Assembly: GCF_003344765.1 (NCBI RefSeq)
Contig: NZ_QPMH01000013.1
Span: 42,357 to 106,356, forward strand
Origin: Ferruginivarius sediminum
GTDB lineage: Bacteria; Pseudomonadota; Alphaproteobacteria; Kiloniellales; Rhodovibrionaceae
DNA: 64,000 bases
Direction of reading: 5' to 3'
Shown piece by piece: positions 50,821 to 59,419 of this stretch (the stretch's first letter is position 1; every line of letters starts with the position of its first letter). Below the pieces are notes generated by a model. It was not told where the DNA came from, ran no database searches, and saw nothing but the letters and a program-made list of their open reading frames with translations. The position numbers and the translations under genes were made by a program.

Positions 50821-51300
50821 TCATTCCGCGGCGACGGAACCGTTGCCCGACCCGTTGTCCGGCGCCCGCTCCCGCCGGCCGGCCGGGATACGCCGCTCGA
50901 TCACGTCCGCCACGCTGACCGAGGACAGATAGAGATAGATCTGGTTGCCCAGCTCCTCCCAAAGGTCGTGGGTGAGGCACCGCGCCTTGTTGCTGCGGCA
51001 CCCAAACGGCTGCGCAGGCGAGCAGCGGGTCGCCCGTATCGGCTCGTCGACCGCGAGGATGATATCCGCAACGCGCGTCTCCTCCGCCTCCCGCGCCAGC
51101 AGGTAGCCGCCACCGGGGCCGCGGACGCTGTTGACCAGACCGCCCCGGCGCAGCTTCGCGAAAAGCTGTTCCAGGTAGGACAGCGAAATTTCCTGTCGAT
51201 CGGCGATGTCGGCAAGGGCGACGGGCTTACCGCTATCGCTCTGGCTTGCAAGGTCGCACATCGCCATCACGGCGTACCGGCCCTTTGCACTCAGCTTCAT
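50821..51300 (-). CDS. iscR: Iron-sulfur cluster regulator IscR (Rrf2 family)
   Basis: Rrf2-family regulator of 159 aa with an N-terminal winged helix (SAKGRYAVMAMCDLA; ISLSYLEQLFAKLRRGGLV). Three cysteines (93, 101, 108) and His111 are placed to bind a [2Fe-2S] cluster as in IscR. The spacing C-x7-C-x6-C is wider than in E. coli IscR (C-x5-C-x5-C). It lies second in the operon, 58 bases after cysE and 47 bases before the desulfurase, and probably regulates the operon through the dyad in the cysE promoter. Confidence 0.92.
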   Translation of the reverse strand: MKLSAKGRYAVMAMCDLASQSDSGKPVALADIADRQEISLSYLEQLFAKLRRGGLVNSVRGPGGGYLLAREAEETRVADIILAVDEPIRATRCSPAQPFGCRSNKARCLTHDLWEELGNQIYLYLSSVSVADVIERRIPAGRRERAPDNGSGNGSVAAE

Positions 51301-51358
51301 GACAGATCAGTCTCCTCGCGCGCTGATCGCGCTGCCGGGATCGACAGCGCGCCGGCCG

Positions 51359-52132
51359 TCAGCACTTCCCTTCCACACGGCTCTGCCGGGTTTCCTCGCG
51401 TTCCGTCTCCTGCTCCTCGCCGTGAGGCGGCAGCGTTCCCCGGCCCTCGCCCTGCTGCGACTCAAGTTCCTGCACGCGGGCGCGCAGTCCGTGCACCTCC
51501 TGCAGCAAGCCGTCCAGGGCGCGGGCCACCGGGTCGGGGATGTCGCCCGTCGGCGTGCCGTAGGCGACGAAGCGCGGCTCCGCCTCGTGCGGCTGGTCGC
51601 GCATCGGCAGTTGCTTGGCCGGGTTGCCCACCATCGTGGCACGCGCCGGCACCGGCTTGGTCACTACCGCGTTGGCGCCGATGCGCGCACATTCGCCAAC
51701 CTCGAAGGGGCCCAGGACCTGCGCGCCGGAGCCGACGATCACCCGGTCGCCAAGCGTGGGATGACGCTTGCGGTTGCGCTGCTCGTCGCTGTTCTCGCTG
51801 GGCGATATGCCGCCCAGTGTGACGCCGTGATAGAGCGTGACATCGTCGCCGATCTCGGCCGTCTCGCCGATGACGACGCCCATGCCGTGATCGATGAAGA
51901 GGTTACGGCCAATCCTGGCGCCAGGATGAATCTCGATACCGGTGAGAACGCGGCCAAGGTGCGAAACCCAGCGCCCGCTCAGGTGAAAACCATGCCGCCA
52001 CAGCCAGTTGGCCATACGATAGAAGGCCAAGGCCTGGAATCCGGGATAGCAAAGCACTACCTCTAGCCAGGAGCGTGCCGCCGGATCGCGGGCCATGATG
52101 CCGTCGATTTCGTCCCGCAGACTCTTGAACAT
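51359..52132 (-). CDS. cysE: Serine acetyltransferase CysE
   Basis: Makes O-acetylserine, the carbon skeleton for cysteine. The protein (257 aa) has the N-terminal helical domain ([17 protein letters not shown]) and a left-handed beta-helix of hexapeptide repeats ([25 protein letters not shown]). The C-terminal 45 residues are Glu/Gln-rich and not conserved. The ATG at 52132 is used because [10 protein letters not shown] is the typical start and GTGGAAG lies just upstream. It leads the cysE-iscR-desulfurase-iscS operon, coupling cysteine supply to sulfur mobilisation. Confidence 0.93.
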   Translation of the reverse strand: MFKSLRDEIDGIMARDPAARSWLEVVLCYPGFQALAFYRMANWLWRHGFHLSGRWVSHLGRVLTGIEIHPGARIGRNLFIDHGMGVVIGETAEIGDDVTLYHGVTLGGISPSENSDEQRNRKRHPTLGDRVIVGSGAQVLGPFEVGECARIGANAVVTKPVPARATMVGNPAKQLPMRDQPHEAEPRFVAYGTPTGDIPDPVARALDGLLQEVHGLRARVQELESQQGEGRGTLPPHGEEQETEREETRQSRVEGKC

Positions 52133-52224
52133 GGCTTCCACCATCGTGGTAGTAGTGTGCGCGGACTTTGGCGCCGTCGTGCCGCCGGGCGGAATGACAC
52201 CGAAGGCAGCAAAGACCTGTTTGC

Positions 52225-52253
52225 GATATAGTATGCCTGAGTAAATTGATCAA
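52225..52253 (-). promoter_or_regulatory. Promoter of the cysE-iscR-iscS operon with embedded TGA-N9-TCA dyad
   Basis: On the minus strand a -35 box TTGATC (52253-52248) is followed after exactly 17 bases by a -10 box TATATC (52230-52225), about 93 bases before the cysE start. The dyad TGA-N9-TCA (52238-52252) overlaps the -35 and the spacer. This layout matches iron-responsive boxes reported for Rrf2-family regulators (RirA/IscR) in alphaproteobacteria, making autoregulation by IscR plausible. Confidence 0.6.
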
Positions 52254-52366
52254 GTTTTCGCCACGCCCGGCCGACGGGCCTCGATCGCCCCGACCCGCGG
52301 GGCGGGAAGCAACGACGGGAACGGCCGACGACCGTTACGCAAGACTGGGACCGAAGACACGACACA

Positions 52367-53035
52367 ATGCCTGATGTGATCTTTGCCGGGCCGGAAGGCC
52401 GACTGGAGGGGCGCTACCAGCATGGGCGTACGCCCAAGGCGCCCATCGCCCTCATGCTGCACCCGCACCCGCAGCATGGCGGAACCATGAACAACAAGGT
52501 GGTCTACAACCTCTATCAGACCTTCGCCCGGCAGGGCTTCTCGGTCCTGCGGTTCAACTTCCGCGGCGTGGGCCGCTCACAGGGCGAATTCGATAGGGGC
52601 GAGGGCGAGCTTTCCGACGCCGCCTCGGCGCTGGACTGGCTGCAGATGTACAACGAAGGCGCCGCCAGTTGCTGGATTGCCGGCTTCTCCTTCGGCGCCT
52701 GGATCGGCATGCAGCTTCTGATGCGCCGGCCGGAGATCAGCGGCTTCATCTCGGTGGCGCCGCCGGCGAACATGTACGATTTCTCCTTCCTTGCTCCCTG
52801 CCCCTCCTCTGGGTTGGTGCTGCAGGGCGACAAGGACGACATCGTGCCGGAGCCGTCGGTGGCAAAGCTGGTGAACAAGCTCTCGCAGCAGCGCGACATC
52901 ACGGTCGACTACCGCGTGGTGCAGGGGGCGAACCACTTCTTCACGGACCGGATGGAGGAGATGACGGGCCACGTGGAGGACTACCTGCGCCAGCACGCCG
53001 AGGGCGCGCAGGAAGCGCAGGCCGCCGCGCGCTAA
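52367..53035 (+). CDS. Alpha/beta hydrolase
   Basis: Serine hydrolase of 222 aa with nucleophile elbow GFSFGAW, acid in QGDKDDIVP and catalytic His in GANHFF. HPHPQHGGTMNN near the N-terminus is the oxyanion-region signature of the KANL3/Tex30- and YfhR-like group. It has no signal peptide. It is divergent from cysE. A hydrolase of this type is commonly next to cysE/iscR in related bacteria (recalled, not checked). The substrate is unknown. Confidence 0.88.
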   Translation: MPDVIFAGPEGRLEGRYQHGRTPKAPIALMLHPHPQHGGTMNNKVVYNLYQTFARQGFSVLRFNFRGVGRSQGEFDRGEGELSDAASALDWLQMYNEGAASCWIAGFSFGAWIGMQLLMRRPEISGFISVAPPANMYDFSFLAPCPSSGLVLQGDKDDIVPEPSVAKLVNKLSQQRDITVDYRVVQGANHFFTDRMEEMTGHVEDYLRQHAEGAQEAQAAAR

Positions 53036-53048
53036 GCGGGATCGGCCG

Positions 53049-54185
53049 TCAGAATCCCCGCGCCGCACCCCCGGCCGCCGCGCCGCCACCTGCTTTTGCC
53101 GGCGATGCGGCATGATGTCGCCCGCCGGGCATCGGCCTCGGCACGCCCGTGGTTTCGGGCAGCGACAGCGGCCAGCCGTTCAGCGCGCGTAGCGCCAGAT
53201 AGGCAAAAGCCTCCGCCTCCAACGCGTCGCCGTCCCAGCCCGCCGCCTCCACCGGCTCCACCGGCACCTCCAAAACCCGGCGCAGAGCATCCATCAGCGC
53301 GGGGTTGTGCCGTCCGCCGCCGGTGACCAGCCAGCGGCGCGGCGCTGCCGGCAAATGCGGCAGCGCCGCGGCCACCGATCCCGCGGTGAAAGCGGCCAGC
53401 GTCGCCGCCGCATCTTCCAGCGACAGGGGCTCGACCCGCGCCGCGTCGAAGGCATCGCGATCCAAAGACTTCGGCGGAGGCGCGGCGAAATAGGGATGCT
53501 CCAGCAGACGCGCCAGCACCGCCTCGTCCACGCGCCCCGCCGCCGCGATAGCGCCGCCGGCGTCGAATGCATCGCCGGTGCGCCGGAACACCAGATCGTC
53601 GATCAGCGCGTTGCCGGGACCGGTGTCGCAGGCGATGATCCGGCCATCCGCGCCCAACCAGGTGACATTCCCGACGCCGCCCAGATTCAGGACCGCCAGC
53701 GGCTTGTCCAGTGCGGCGGCGCGGGCGGCATGATAGAGCGGCGCCAAGGGTGCGCCCTGCCCGCCCGCCGCGACGTCGGCGGCACGGAAGTCGTTCACCG
53801 TATCGACGCCGGTCAACGCCGCCAGCCGCGCGCCGTCGCCGATCTGCAAGGTCATGCCCGCCGCCGGATTATGATGCACAGTATGGCCGTGGAAGCCGAT
53901 GACGCGCACGCTGGACCTCGCGATGCCGGATGTCGAGAGCAGCGCCTCGACCGCGTCGGCGTGCAGGTCGGTCAATTCGCGCGCCACCGCCGCCACGTCG
54001 CCTTCCCCGTTGACGAGAGCGGTCAGGCGCTCGCGGAACACCGGGCCGTAAGGTCGGGACAGCGACGCGCCGGCAACGACGCGGCTGGCGCCGTCACTCT
54101 GGATCAAGGCGGCGTCGATGCCGTCGCGGGAAGTGCCGCTCATCAGGCCGAGGGCCCACACGAGATCGGACTTGGTCTCGGTCAT
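53049..54185 (-). CDS. anmK: Anhydro-N-acetylmuramic acid kinase AnmK
   Basis: Recycles cell-wall 1,6-anhydro-MurNAc to MurNAc-6-phosphate. It is an ASKHA-fold kinase of 378 aa with GLMSGTSRDGIDAAL, the IGFHGHTVHH motif, VNDFRAADVAAGGQGAPL and GPGNALIDDL, followed by LVTGGGRHNP. The ATG at 54185 has GGGGGAA upstream. A Gly/Ala-rich tail of about 25 residues follows the conserved domain. It is divergent from tyrS, a common arrangement in proteobacteria. Confidence 0.95.
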   Translation of the reverse strand: MTETKSDLVWALGLMSGTSRDGIDAALIQSDGASRVVAGASLSRPYGPVFRERLTALVNGEGDVAAVARELTDLHADAVEALLSTSGIARSSVRVIGFHGHTVHHNPAAGMTLQIGDGARLAALTGVDTVNDFRAADVAAGGQGAPLAPLYHAARAAALDKPLAVLNLGGVGNVTWLGADGRIIACDTGPGNALIDDLVFRRTGDAFDAGGAIAAAGRVDEAVLARLLEHPYFAAPPPKSLDRDAFDAARVEPLSLEDAAATLAAFTAGSVAAALPHLPAAPRRWLVTGGGRHNPALMDALRRVLEVPVEPVEAAGWDGDALEAEAFAYLALRALNGWPLSLPETTGVPRPMPGGRHHAASPAKAGGGAAAGGAARGF

Positions 54186-54289
54186 GGCATTCCCCCTGCC
54201 CCGTGCGACCGCGCACGCGTGGCGTCGATTGGCAACATCGGGCGATTGTGCTAAGTGCCCGCGCGCCCTGCAAGCTGAAGTGAGCCGAG

Positions 54290-55546
54290 ATGAGTCAGCC
54301 GAAATCCGAATTCCTCCGGGAAGCGCAAGCACGCGGTTACATCCACCAGGCGACCGACACCGACGGCCTGGACACCGTCCTGTGCGAAAAGGCACCGGTG
54401 CCGGCCTATATCGGCTTCGACTGCACGGCGGATTCGCTGCACGTCGGCTCGCTGGTGCCGATCATGCTGCTGCGCCTGCTGCAACAGACGGGTCACAAGC
54501 CGGTAGTGCTGATGGGCGGCGGCACGACGAAGATCGGCGACCCTTCCGGCAAGGACGGCCAGCGCCAGCTTCTCGGCGACGACGAGATCCAGGCCAACAT
54601 GGCCGGAATCAAGGCGATTTTCCGCCAGTTCCTCACGTTCGGCGACGGACCGACCGACGCCGTCATGGTGAACAACGACGACTGGCTGCGCGACCTCAAC
54701 TACATCTCGTTCCTGCGTGACTATGGCCAGCACTTCTCGGTCAATCGGATGCTGACCTTCGACTCCGTGCGCCTGCGCCTGGACCGCGAGCAGCCACTGA
54801 CGTTCCTGGAGTTCAACTACATGATCCTCCAGGCCTACGACTTCCTGGAGCTGTCGCGCCGGATGGACTGCCGTCTGCAAATGGGCGGCTCGGACCAGTG
54901 GGGCAATATCGTCAACGGTGTCGAGCTGACCCGCCGGGTGGACGGGCGAGAGCTGTTCGGTCTGACCACGCCGCTGATGACCACGGCCTCCGGCCAGAAG
55001 ATGGGCAAGACCCATCAGGGAGCCATCTGGCTGAACGAGAAGAACCTGTCCAGCTACGACTACTATCAGTTCTGGCGCAACACCGAGGACGCCGACGTCG
55101 GCCGCTTCCTGCGCCTGTTCACCGGCCTGCCGATCGAGGAGATCGAACGGCTGGAGGCGCTGCCGGGCGCGGAGATCAACGAGGCGAAGAAGGTCCTGGC
55201 GTTCGAGGCCACGAAGCTGTGCCGCGGCGAGGACGCAGCCGCCACCGCCGCCGAAACGGCCCGCCGCGTGTTCGAGGAGCACACGCTGGGCGAGGATCTG
55301 CCGCGCATCGCCGTGTCCCGTGACCGGCTGGCCGGCGGCGTGCCGTTGTACGAACTTTTGCGCGAAACCGGCCTTGCCAATACGAACGGCGAGGCTCGCC
55401 GGCTCATCAAGGGCGGCGGCGCCAGGGTGAACGACGCCAAGATCGCGGACGAATCGGCACAGGTGAGCGCGGCCGACATCGGCGAGAACGGGGTTATCAA
55501 GCTCTCCGCCGGCAAGAAGCGGCATGCGCTGGTGGAGGTCGGGTAA
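54290..55546 (+). CDS. tyrS: Tyrosyl-tRNA synthetase TyrS
   Basis: Class I aminoacyl-tRNA synthetase of 418 aa charging tRNA-Tyr. The HIGH-type motif is DSLHVGSLV, and the KMSKS-type loop is KMGKT, a normal variant for bacterial Tyr[14 protein letters not shown] is the tyrosine-binding region. An S4 RNA-binding domain closes the protein ([15 protein letters not shown]). Start ATG 54290, divergent from anmK with 104 bases between. Confidence 0.97.
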   Translation: MSQPKSEFLREAQARGYIHQATDTDGLDTVLCEKAPVPAYIGFDCTADSLHVGSLVPIMLLRLLQQTGHKPVVLMGGGTTKIGDPSGKDGQRQLLGDDEIQANMAGIKAIFRQFLTFGDGPTDAVMVNNDDWLRDLNYISFLRDYGQHFSVNRMLTFDSVRLRLDREQPLTFLEFNYMILQAYDFLELSRRMDCRLQMGGSDQWGNIVNGVELTRRVDGRELFGLTTPLMTTASGQKMGKTHQGAIWLNEKNLSSYDYYQFWRNTEDADVGRFLRLFTGLPIEEIERLEALPGAEINEAKKVLAFEATKLCRGEDAAATAAETARRVFEEHTLGEDLPRIAVSRDRLAGGVPLYELLRETGLANTNGEARRLIKGGGARVNDAKIADESAQVSAADIGENGVIKLSAGKKRHALVEVG

Positions 55547-55668
55547 CAGCTACTCCAGACGCGGCAACCGTCTTCGCTTCCCTCGTCGCAGCCCTGGCGA
55601 GCCGTGTTATGCTCTCATCGGTGGAGCGATACGGCTTCGACGAACCAACGGACGGGAGGAGCGACGAT

Positions 55669-56478
55669 ATGTTTCGCTGCCTGAAGACCTTCACGCTGAC
55701 ACTCGCGTTAAGCGTGTTCGGGGCACCGGCCTGGAGCGCGGACGTACAGTGGTTCGGGCAAGCCGCTTACAAGATCACCACGTCCCGCGATCAGGTGATC
55801 CTGATCGACCCCTTCATAACCGGAAATCCGCTGACGCCCGACGAGCACAAGGATCTTGCCGCGCTTGGCGACGTGGATCTGATCCTCGTCACCCATGGCC
55901 ATGGCGACCATATCGGCGATACCGGCGAGATCGCCAGGATGACGGGCGCCAAGGTCGCTCTGAACGCGGACATGGGACACACCTTCCGCACGCTGGGTAT
56001 CGTGCCGGCGGACCAGTTGATCCGCTTCAACAAGGGTGGTCCCATCGAGCCGCTGGAAGGCGTGACGGTCACGATGACGCACGCCGAACACAGCTCCGAA
56101 GTCGTCCACGCCAACCCGGAAACCGGCGCGGAGCAGGTCTATCCCGGCGGCGAGCCCGCCGGCTATATCATTGAGTTGAGCAACGGTCCGACGCTCTATC
56201 ATGCCGGCGACACGGGCGTGTTCTCGGACATGGCGTTCATCGCCGATTACTACCGGCCGGACGTCGCATTCCTCCCCATCGGCGGGCACTTCACGATGGA
56301 CCCGGCCCATGCTGCCTACGCGGTCGAGAACCTTCTGAAGACCGAAATCGTCGTGCCGATGCACTACGGGACTTTCCCGCCATTGAAGGGTACGCCCGAG
56401 GCGTTCAAGGAAGCGCTGGGGGACGATTACCAAGGCAACGTCGTGGTGATGGAACCGGGCGAGACGCGGCAGTTCTAG
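55669..56478 (+). CDS. Exported metallo-beta-lactamase-fold hydrolase (UPF0173-like)
   Basis: MBL-fold protein of 269 aa with a signal peptide (MFRCLKTFTLTLALSVFGAPAWSA). The metal-binding motif THGHGDHIGD, later His in TMTHAEHSS, Asp in HAGDTGVFSD and the final MHYGTFP match the YtkL/UPF0173 group, which is usually cytoplasmic. Here a signal peptide places it in the periplasm. GGGAGGAGCG precedes the ATG at 55669. The substrate is unknown. Its stop overlaps that of the convergent DUF1194 gene by four bases. Confidence 0.87.
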   Translation: MFRCLKTFTLTLALSVFGAPAWSADVQWFGQAAYKITTSRDQVILIDPFITGNPLTPDEHKDLAALGDVDLILVTHGHGDHIGDTGEIARMTGAKVALNADMGHTFRTLGIVPADQLIRFNKGGPIEPLEGVTVTMTHAEHSSEVVHANPETGAEQVYPGGEPAGYIIELSNGPTLYHAGDTGVFSDMAFIADYYRPDVAFLPIGGHFTMDPAHAAYAVENLLKTEIVVPMHYGTFPPLKGTPEAFKEALGDDYQGNVVVMEPGETRQF

Positions 56479-57215
56479 CTGGCAGGGGCCTTGGTTCGGG
56501 CGGGTTTTCCCGCGATTTCCAGTATCAGCTTGCGGCGCACCGCGTCGGTGAAGCGCGTCGTGTTATCCGCGCTGATGACGAAGCTGCCCGGCCCGCCCGT
56601 AATCGACCGTTCGAACGCCGAGACGAGGTCGTAGCTCACCGGCGGCCCGCTGCAGGCATAGCAAAGAACTGCCAACCCGTTGATGGTGACGCCGGCGGCA
56701 AGGGCCTGCGCGCGGGCGGGCGCCAGTGGCGGTCCGTCCATGTTGTTCGCACTGTCGCCCGAAAAATCGATCACCTTGCGGGCCGCATCATAGGCGTTGG
56801 TCTCGATAAGCTCGTGAGCCAGGGCAATGGCCGTCCCGATAGCGTTGACGCCCTCTGCCCGATCCGTCGAGGACAGCAGAGTGTCAGCAAAGCGCGCGGC
56901 ACTTTCCGGGCCATCAATCGCCATCCACGGAACGATCAGCTTCTGCGAATGCGCCCCGCCCCATTCGACATAGGCGACCGCAATCCGCTGGTAATAGCCA
57001 CCGCCAATCGCCGCCAGGACCGCCGGGTCCTGCATGGCGGTGGCATAGCCCTCACGCTGGAAGCGAAGCTCGGCGGCATCGATGGAGCGCGAGCCATCCG
57101 CCAGCAGCACGAGTTCCAGGTCCACCCCTTCCTGCGCCGCCACCGTTCCATTCGCGAGCAGGGACACAACCAGGGCAACCACGGCATGCCGAGCTATCGA
57201 CCGCAATGCACGCAT
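56475..57215 (-). CDS. DUF1194 protein with von Willebrand factor A-like domain
   Basis: Exported protein of 246 aa. The signal peptide ends near TVAAQ. The metal-ion-dependent adhesion site reads LLADGSRSI, with a later DFSGDSAN supplying further ligands. It belongs to DUF1194, of unknown role. VWA domains usually mediate protein-protein contacts. GLAVLCYACSGPP has a Cys pair that could form a disulfide in the periplasm. It is convergent with the exported MBL hydrolase. Confidence 0.85.
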   Translation of the reverse strand: MRALRSIARHAVVALVVSLLANGTVAAQEGVDLELVLLADGSRSIDAAELRFQREGYATAMQDPAVLAAIGGGYYQRIAVAYVEWGGAHSQKLIVPWMAIDGPESAARFADTLLSSTDRAEGVNAIGTAIALAHELIETNAYDAARKVIDFSGDSANNMDGPPLAPARAQALAAGVTINGLAVLCYACSGPPVSYDLVSAFERSITGGPGSFVISADNTTRFTDAVRRKLILEIAGKPARTKAPAS

Positions 57216-57326
57216 ATTTCAGCTTAGCGCCGCCTGCAGCCGGGCGAAAGTTACCCGAAAGAACCGACGACTGGAAGGTGCCCCGCCGCCCGGACCGGAC
57301 GACGGGGCGCGAGAAAAATTCCAACG

Positions 57327-58838
57327 CTACTTGAAGAATGGGGAGCCCGACTGCGCCAAGGCCCTGACATTGCTTCCCCGGCGAAACACGCCCTGCCAGC
57401 CGTCCGTCTTAACGCGCGGAGAGTTCGGCGGCAGTACCTGCAGCGACTTCAGGAAGCTGACGATGGCGGCGCGATCCTCGACCAGCAGCTCGTCAAAGGC
57501 GTCGCGGGACTCGCGGGCCTCACCGCCGTGGGCGAGGATGGCTTCGGTGATGGTCGTCAAATCCCCGCGATGGCCGTAGGGGGCCGAGTTGCCGACGTCC
57601 CAGAGCTTGCGGGTGATGAAGAACTCGCGGCCCGGGCGGCCGTCCTGCTCGGGCCGGCCCTGGTCGAGCTGCTCGTTGCAGAAGAAGCGGATGGCGTCCG
57701 GCCTGTCCTCGGGGTCGCAAAGGTTGTGACGCTTGAGGTCGGTGTAGGCGCGGACGATGGCGCCGCCGCCGCGCGCCCGCTCCAGCCGCGGCCGCTCGCC
57801 GTCGCGTGTCATGTCGAACGACACGGCCTGCGCGGCTTCGTTGAACGTGCCGTCGGGATTGAGCTCGTACGGCTCAACATACATTCGGCTGTTGAGGCGC
57901 ATTGCCGGCACGTGACAGGAGGCACAGCCCACGTCCGAAAAAAGCTGTTCGCCACGCCGGACCTCGCGCCGTTCGTCCCGGTCCGCCGGCAGCACCTGGC
58001 CCGGCACGCCAAGGGCGGCCTGGAAGATCGTCGCGGCCGTTATGTCGCCGACGGTCAGCTCATGCTCCACCCCGTCCTCGTCGAAATCCGGGTCGAACCC
58101 CTTCGCCGGATTGAGGTCGAAGCGCTCTTCCGCCTGCATGCCGTGGTGGTGGTTATAGGCGTTCACCGTGAACTCGCGCACGGAGCGCACCACCCCAGCC
58201 TGATGGAACGGCTTCACGACCAGGTCGGTGTCGATGCCGCGGCTGGCGACAACCTCACCACCGGCGATGGTGACCTCGAAGTCCACCCCCTTCGTCGTCA
58301 GGACATGGTCGCCGTCCGGCAGCCCCGTCGCCTGCGCGCGAAGCTCCGCCGTCATCTCGCGGCCAAGCATGTCGATGGCGCCCGAGCCGAACATGCCAAG
58401 CGTGTTGCGGCTGTTGCTGAACTCGGGACTGACACTCTCGGTCACCGGATCCAGCGCCTGCGCCAGCACGAAGACGTTGGCGACGAAGCCACCGGCGCCG
58501 CCCGGCCGCGGATCGCTGTGGCAGCCCGCGCAGGAGTTCGACTCCGGCGCCGAGGTGCGGATGAAGCTGGGCTGGTCCGGCACCCGTTTGTCGCCCGCCC
58601 CCGTCGTCGCGGGCCGGCCCTGACCGTCGCACTTGTTCACCTTGGCGACGAAAAGTTCGCGCCCACGCTCGAAGAGTTCCCTGAACGGAACGAAGCCCTC
58701 CGCGATATCGGCCTGCTCCAGATGGCCGGACAGGACAGGCGAGTCCGGGAAATCGAGCGGACACGCATGCGGCTCATGCGCCGCGGCCACCCCCGGCGAC
58801 AACAAAAGCGCGCCGAGGGCGATAAGCCTCAGTTTCAT
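57327..58838 (-). CDS. Exported dihaem cytochrome c-type oxidoreductase (DHOR/thiol oxidoreductase family)
   Basis: Periplasmic protein of 503 aa with a signal peptide (LRLIALGALLLSPGVAAA). It has two haem c motifs, CAGCH at 103-107 and CASCH at 305-309. The sequence resembles the DUF1111/di-haem oxidoreductase family (AYNHHHGMQAEERF, GHRGDLTTITEAILAHGGEA), related to MauG-like peroxidases. Members are called thiol oxidoreductases, but their natural substrate is mostly unknown. The histidine-rich patch (NHHHG) may help bind a metal or haem. It stands alone. Confidence 0.88.
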   Translation of the reverse strand: MKLRLIALGALLLSPGVAAAHEPHACPLDFPDSPVLSGHLEQADIAEGFVPFRELFERGRELFVAKVNKCDGQGRPATTGAGDKRVPDQPSFIRTSAPESNSCAGCHSDPRPGGAGGFVANVFVLAQALDPVTESVSPEFSNSRNTLGMFGSGAIDMLGREMTAELRAQATGLPDGDHVLTTKGVDFEVTIAGGEVVASRGIDTDLVVKPFHQAGVVRSVREFTVNAYNHHHGMQAEERFDLNPAKGFDPDFDEDGVEHELTVGDITAATIFQAALGVPGQVLPADRDERREVRRGEQLFSDVGCASCHVPAMRLNSRMYVEPYELNPDGTFNEAAQAVSFDMTRDGERPRLERARGGGAIVRAYTDLKRHNLCDPEDRPDAIRFFCNEQLDQGRPEQDGRPGREFFITRKLWDVGNSAPYGHRGDLTTITEAILAHGGEARESRDAFDELLVEDRAAIVSFLKSLQVLPPNSPRVKTDGWQGVFRRGSNVRALAQSGSPFFK

Positions 58839-59163
58839 GAATCAATCCCCCAATTTGTCGGCTGCAAACCCCACACGAAAAGACCGCTCGCGTCAGCCGC
58901 CCCGCGAGAGGCATTCACACCCATCCACACACCAGTCATCATTTCCGGATTTGCCAATTTTAACAAATGAAAACCCGGATTTAGACCTTTAACATCTGTT
59001 ATAGAAGCCGAACTTATTTACTATTACCTCCGCTTTGATCGCACGAATCAACTGACGTCTTCACCCAAAGGGGGATGTTATTGCACGATCGACGGCGTGA
59101 CAGTGACCAGTCTGTGTCACGCGGGGGCATCGCCGTGGACGTCGCTTCGAAACCGAAGCGGCC
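58839..59163. other. Gene-free region upstream of the dihaem oxidoreductase gene
   Basis: No gene. The part from 58955 to 59045 is AT-rich and should hold the promoter of the dihaem protein gene. A spaced inverted repeat GTGACA ... TGTCAC (59097-59120) lies at the right end, near the MarR-like remnant, and might be an old operator. Confidence 0.4.
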
Positions 59164-59412
59164 TCAGGAATCACCCTCGAAACCTGCCAGGTACTTGGCG
59201 AGGAGACCGTTGAGGGCGGCCTTGTCCTCATCCGACAACATCGAGGTCAGCCGCGCCTGGGTTTCGACGTGGGCGGTAACGGCGGCGTCTACCGTCCGCC
59301 AAGCCGGAACGAGCTTGACGGGGCACGCTTTCAGGGAAGGCACGTGGCGGAGGTTGCCGCGTCGCTGGCGCTGGGACGCGCCGAAGGGGCCCGTCTGTGC
59401 GCCTGACACCAC
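59164..59412 (-). pseudogene. Probable remnant of a MarR-family regulator gene (C-terminal part)
   Basis: The last 45-50 residues of this 82-codon frame (VPAWRTVDAAVTAHVE then LSDEDKAALNGLLAKYLAGFE) look like the C-terminal dimerisation helix of MarR-family regulators. The preceding 30 residues do not look like a winged helix, and the start has no ribosome-binding site. The most likely reading is the tail of a decayed regulator gene, joined to unrelated sequence. It could also be a short expressed protein of unknown function. Confidence 0.4.
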
Positions 59413-59419
59413 GTCTTCG

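Noticed and set aside
54964..55020. KMGKT instead of KMSKS in tyrS as a possible active-site defect
   Set aside because: Bacterial TyrRS commonly has a KFGKT or KMGKT-like loop, so this is normal variation.
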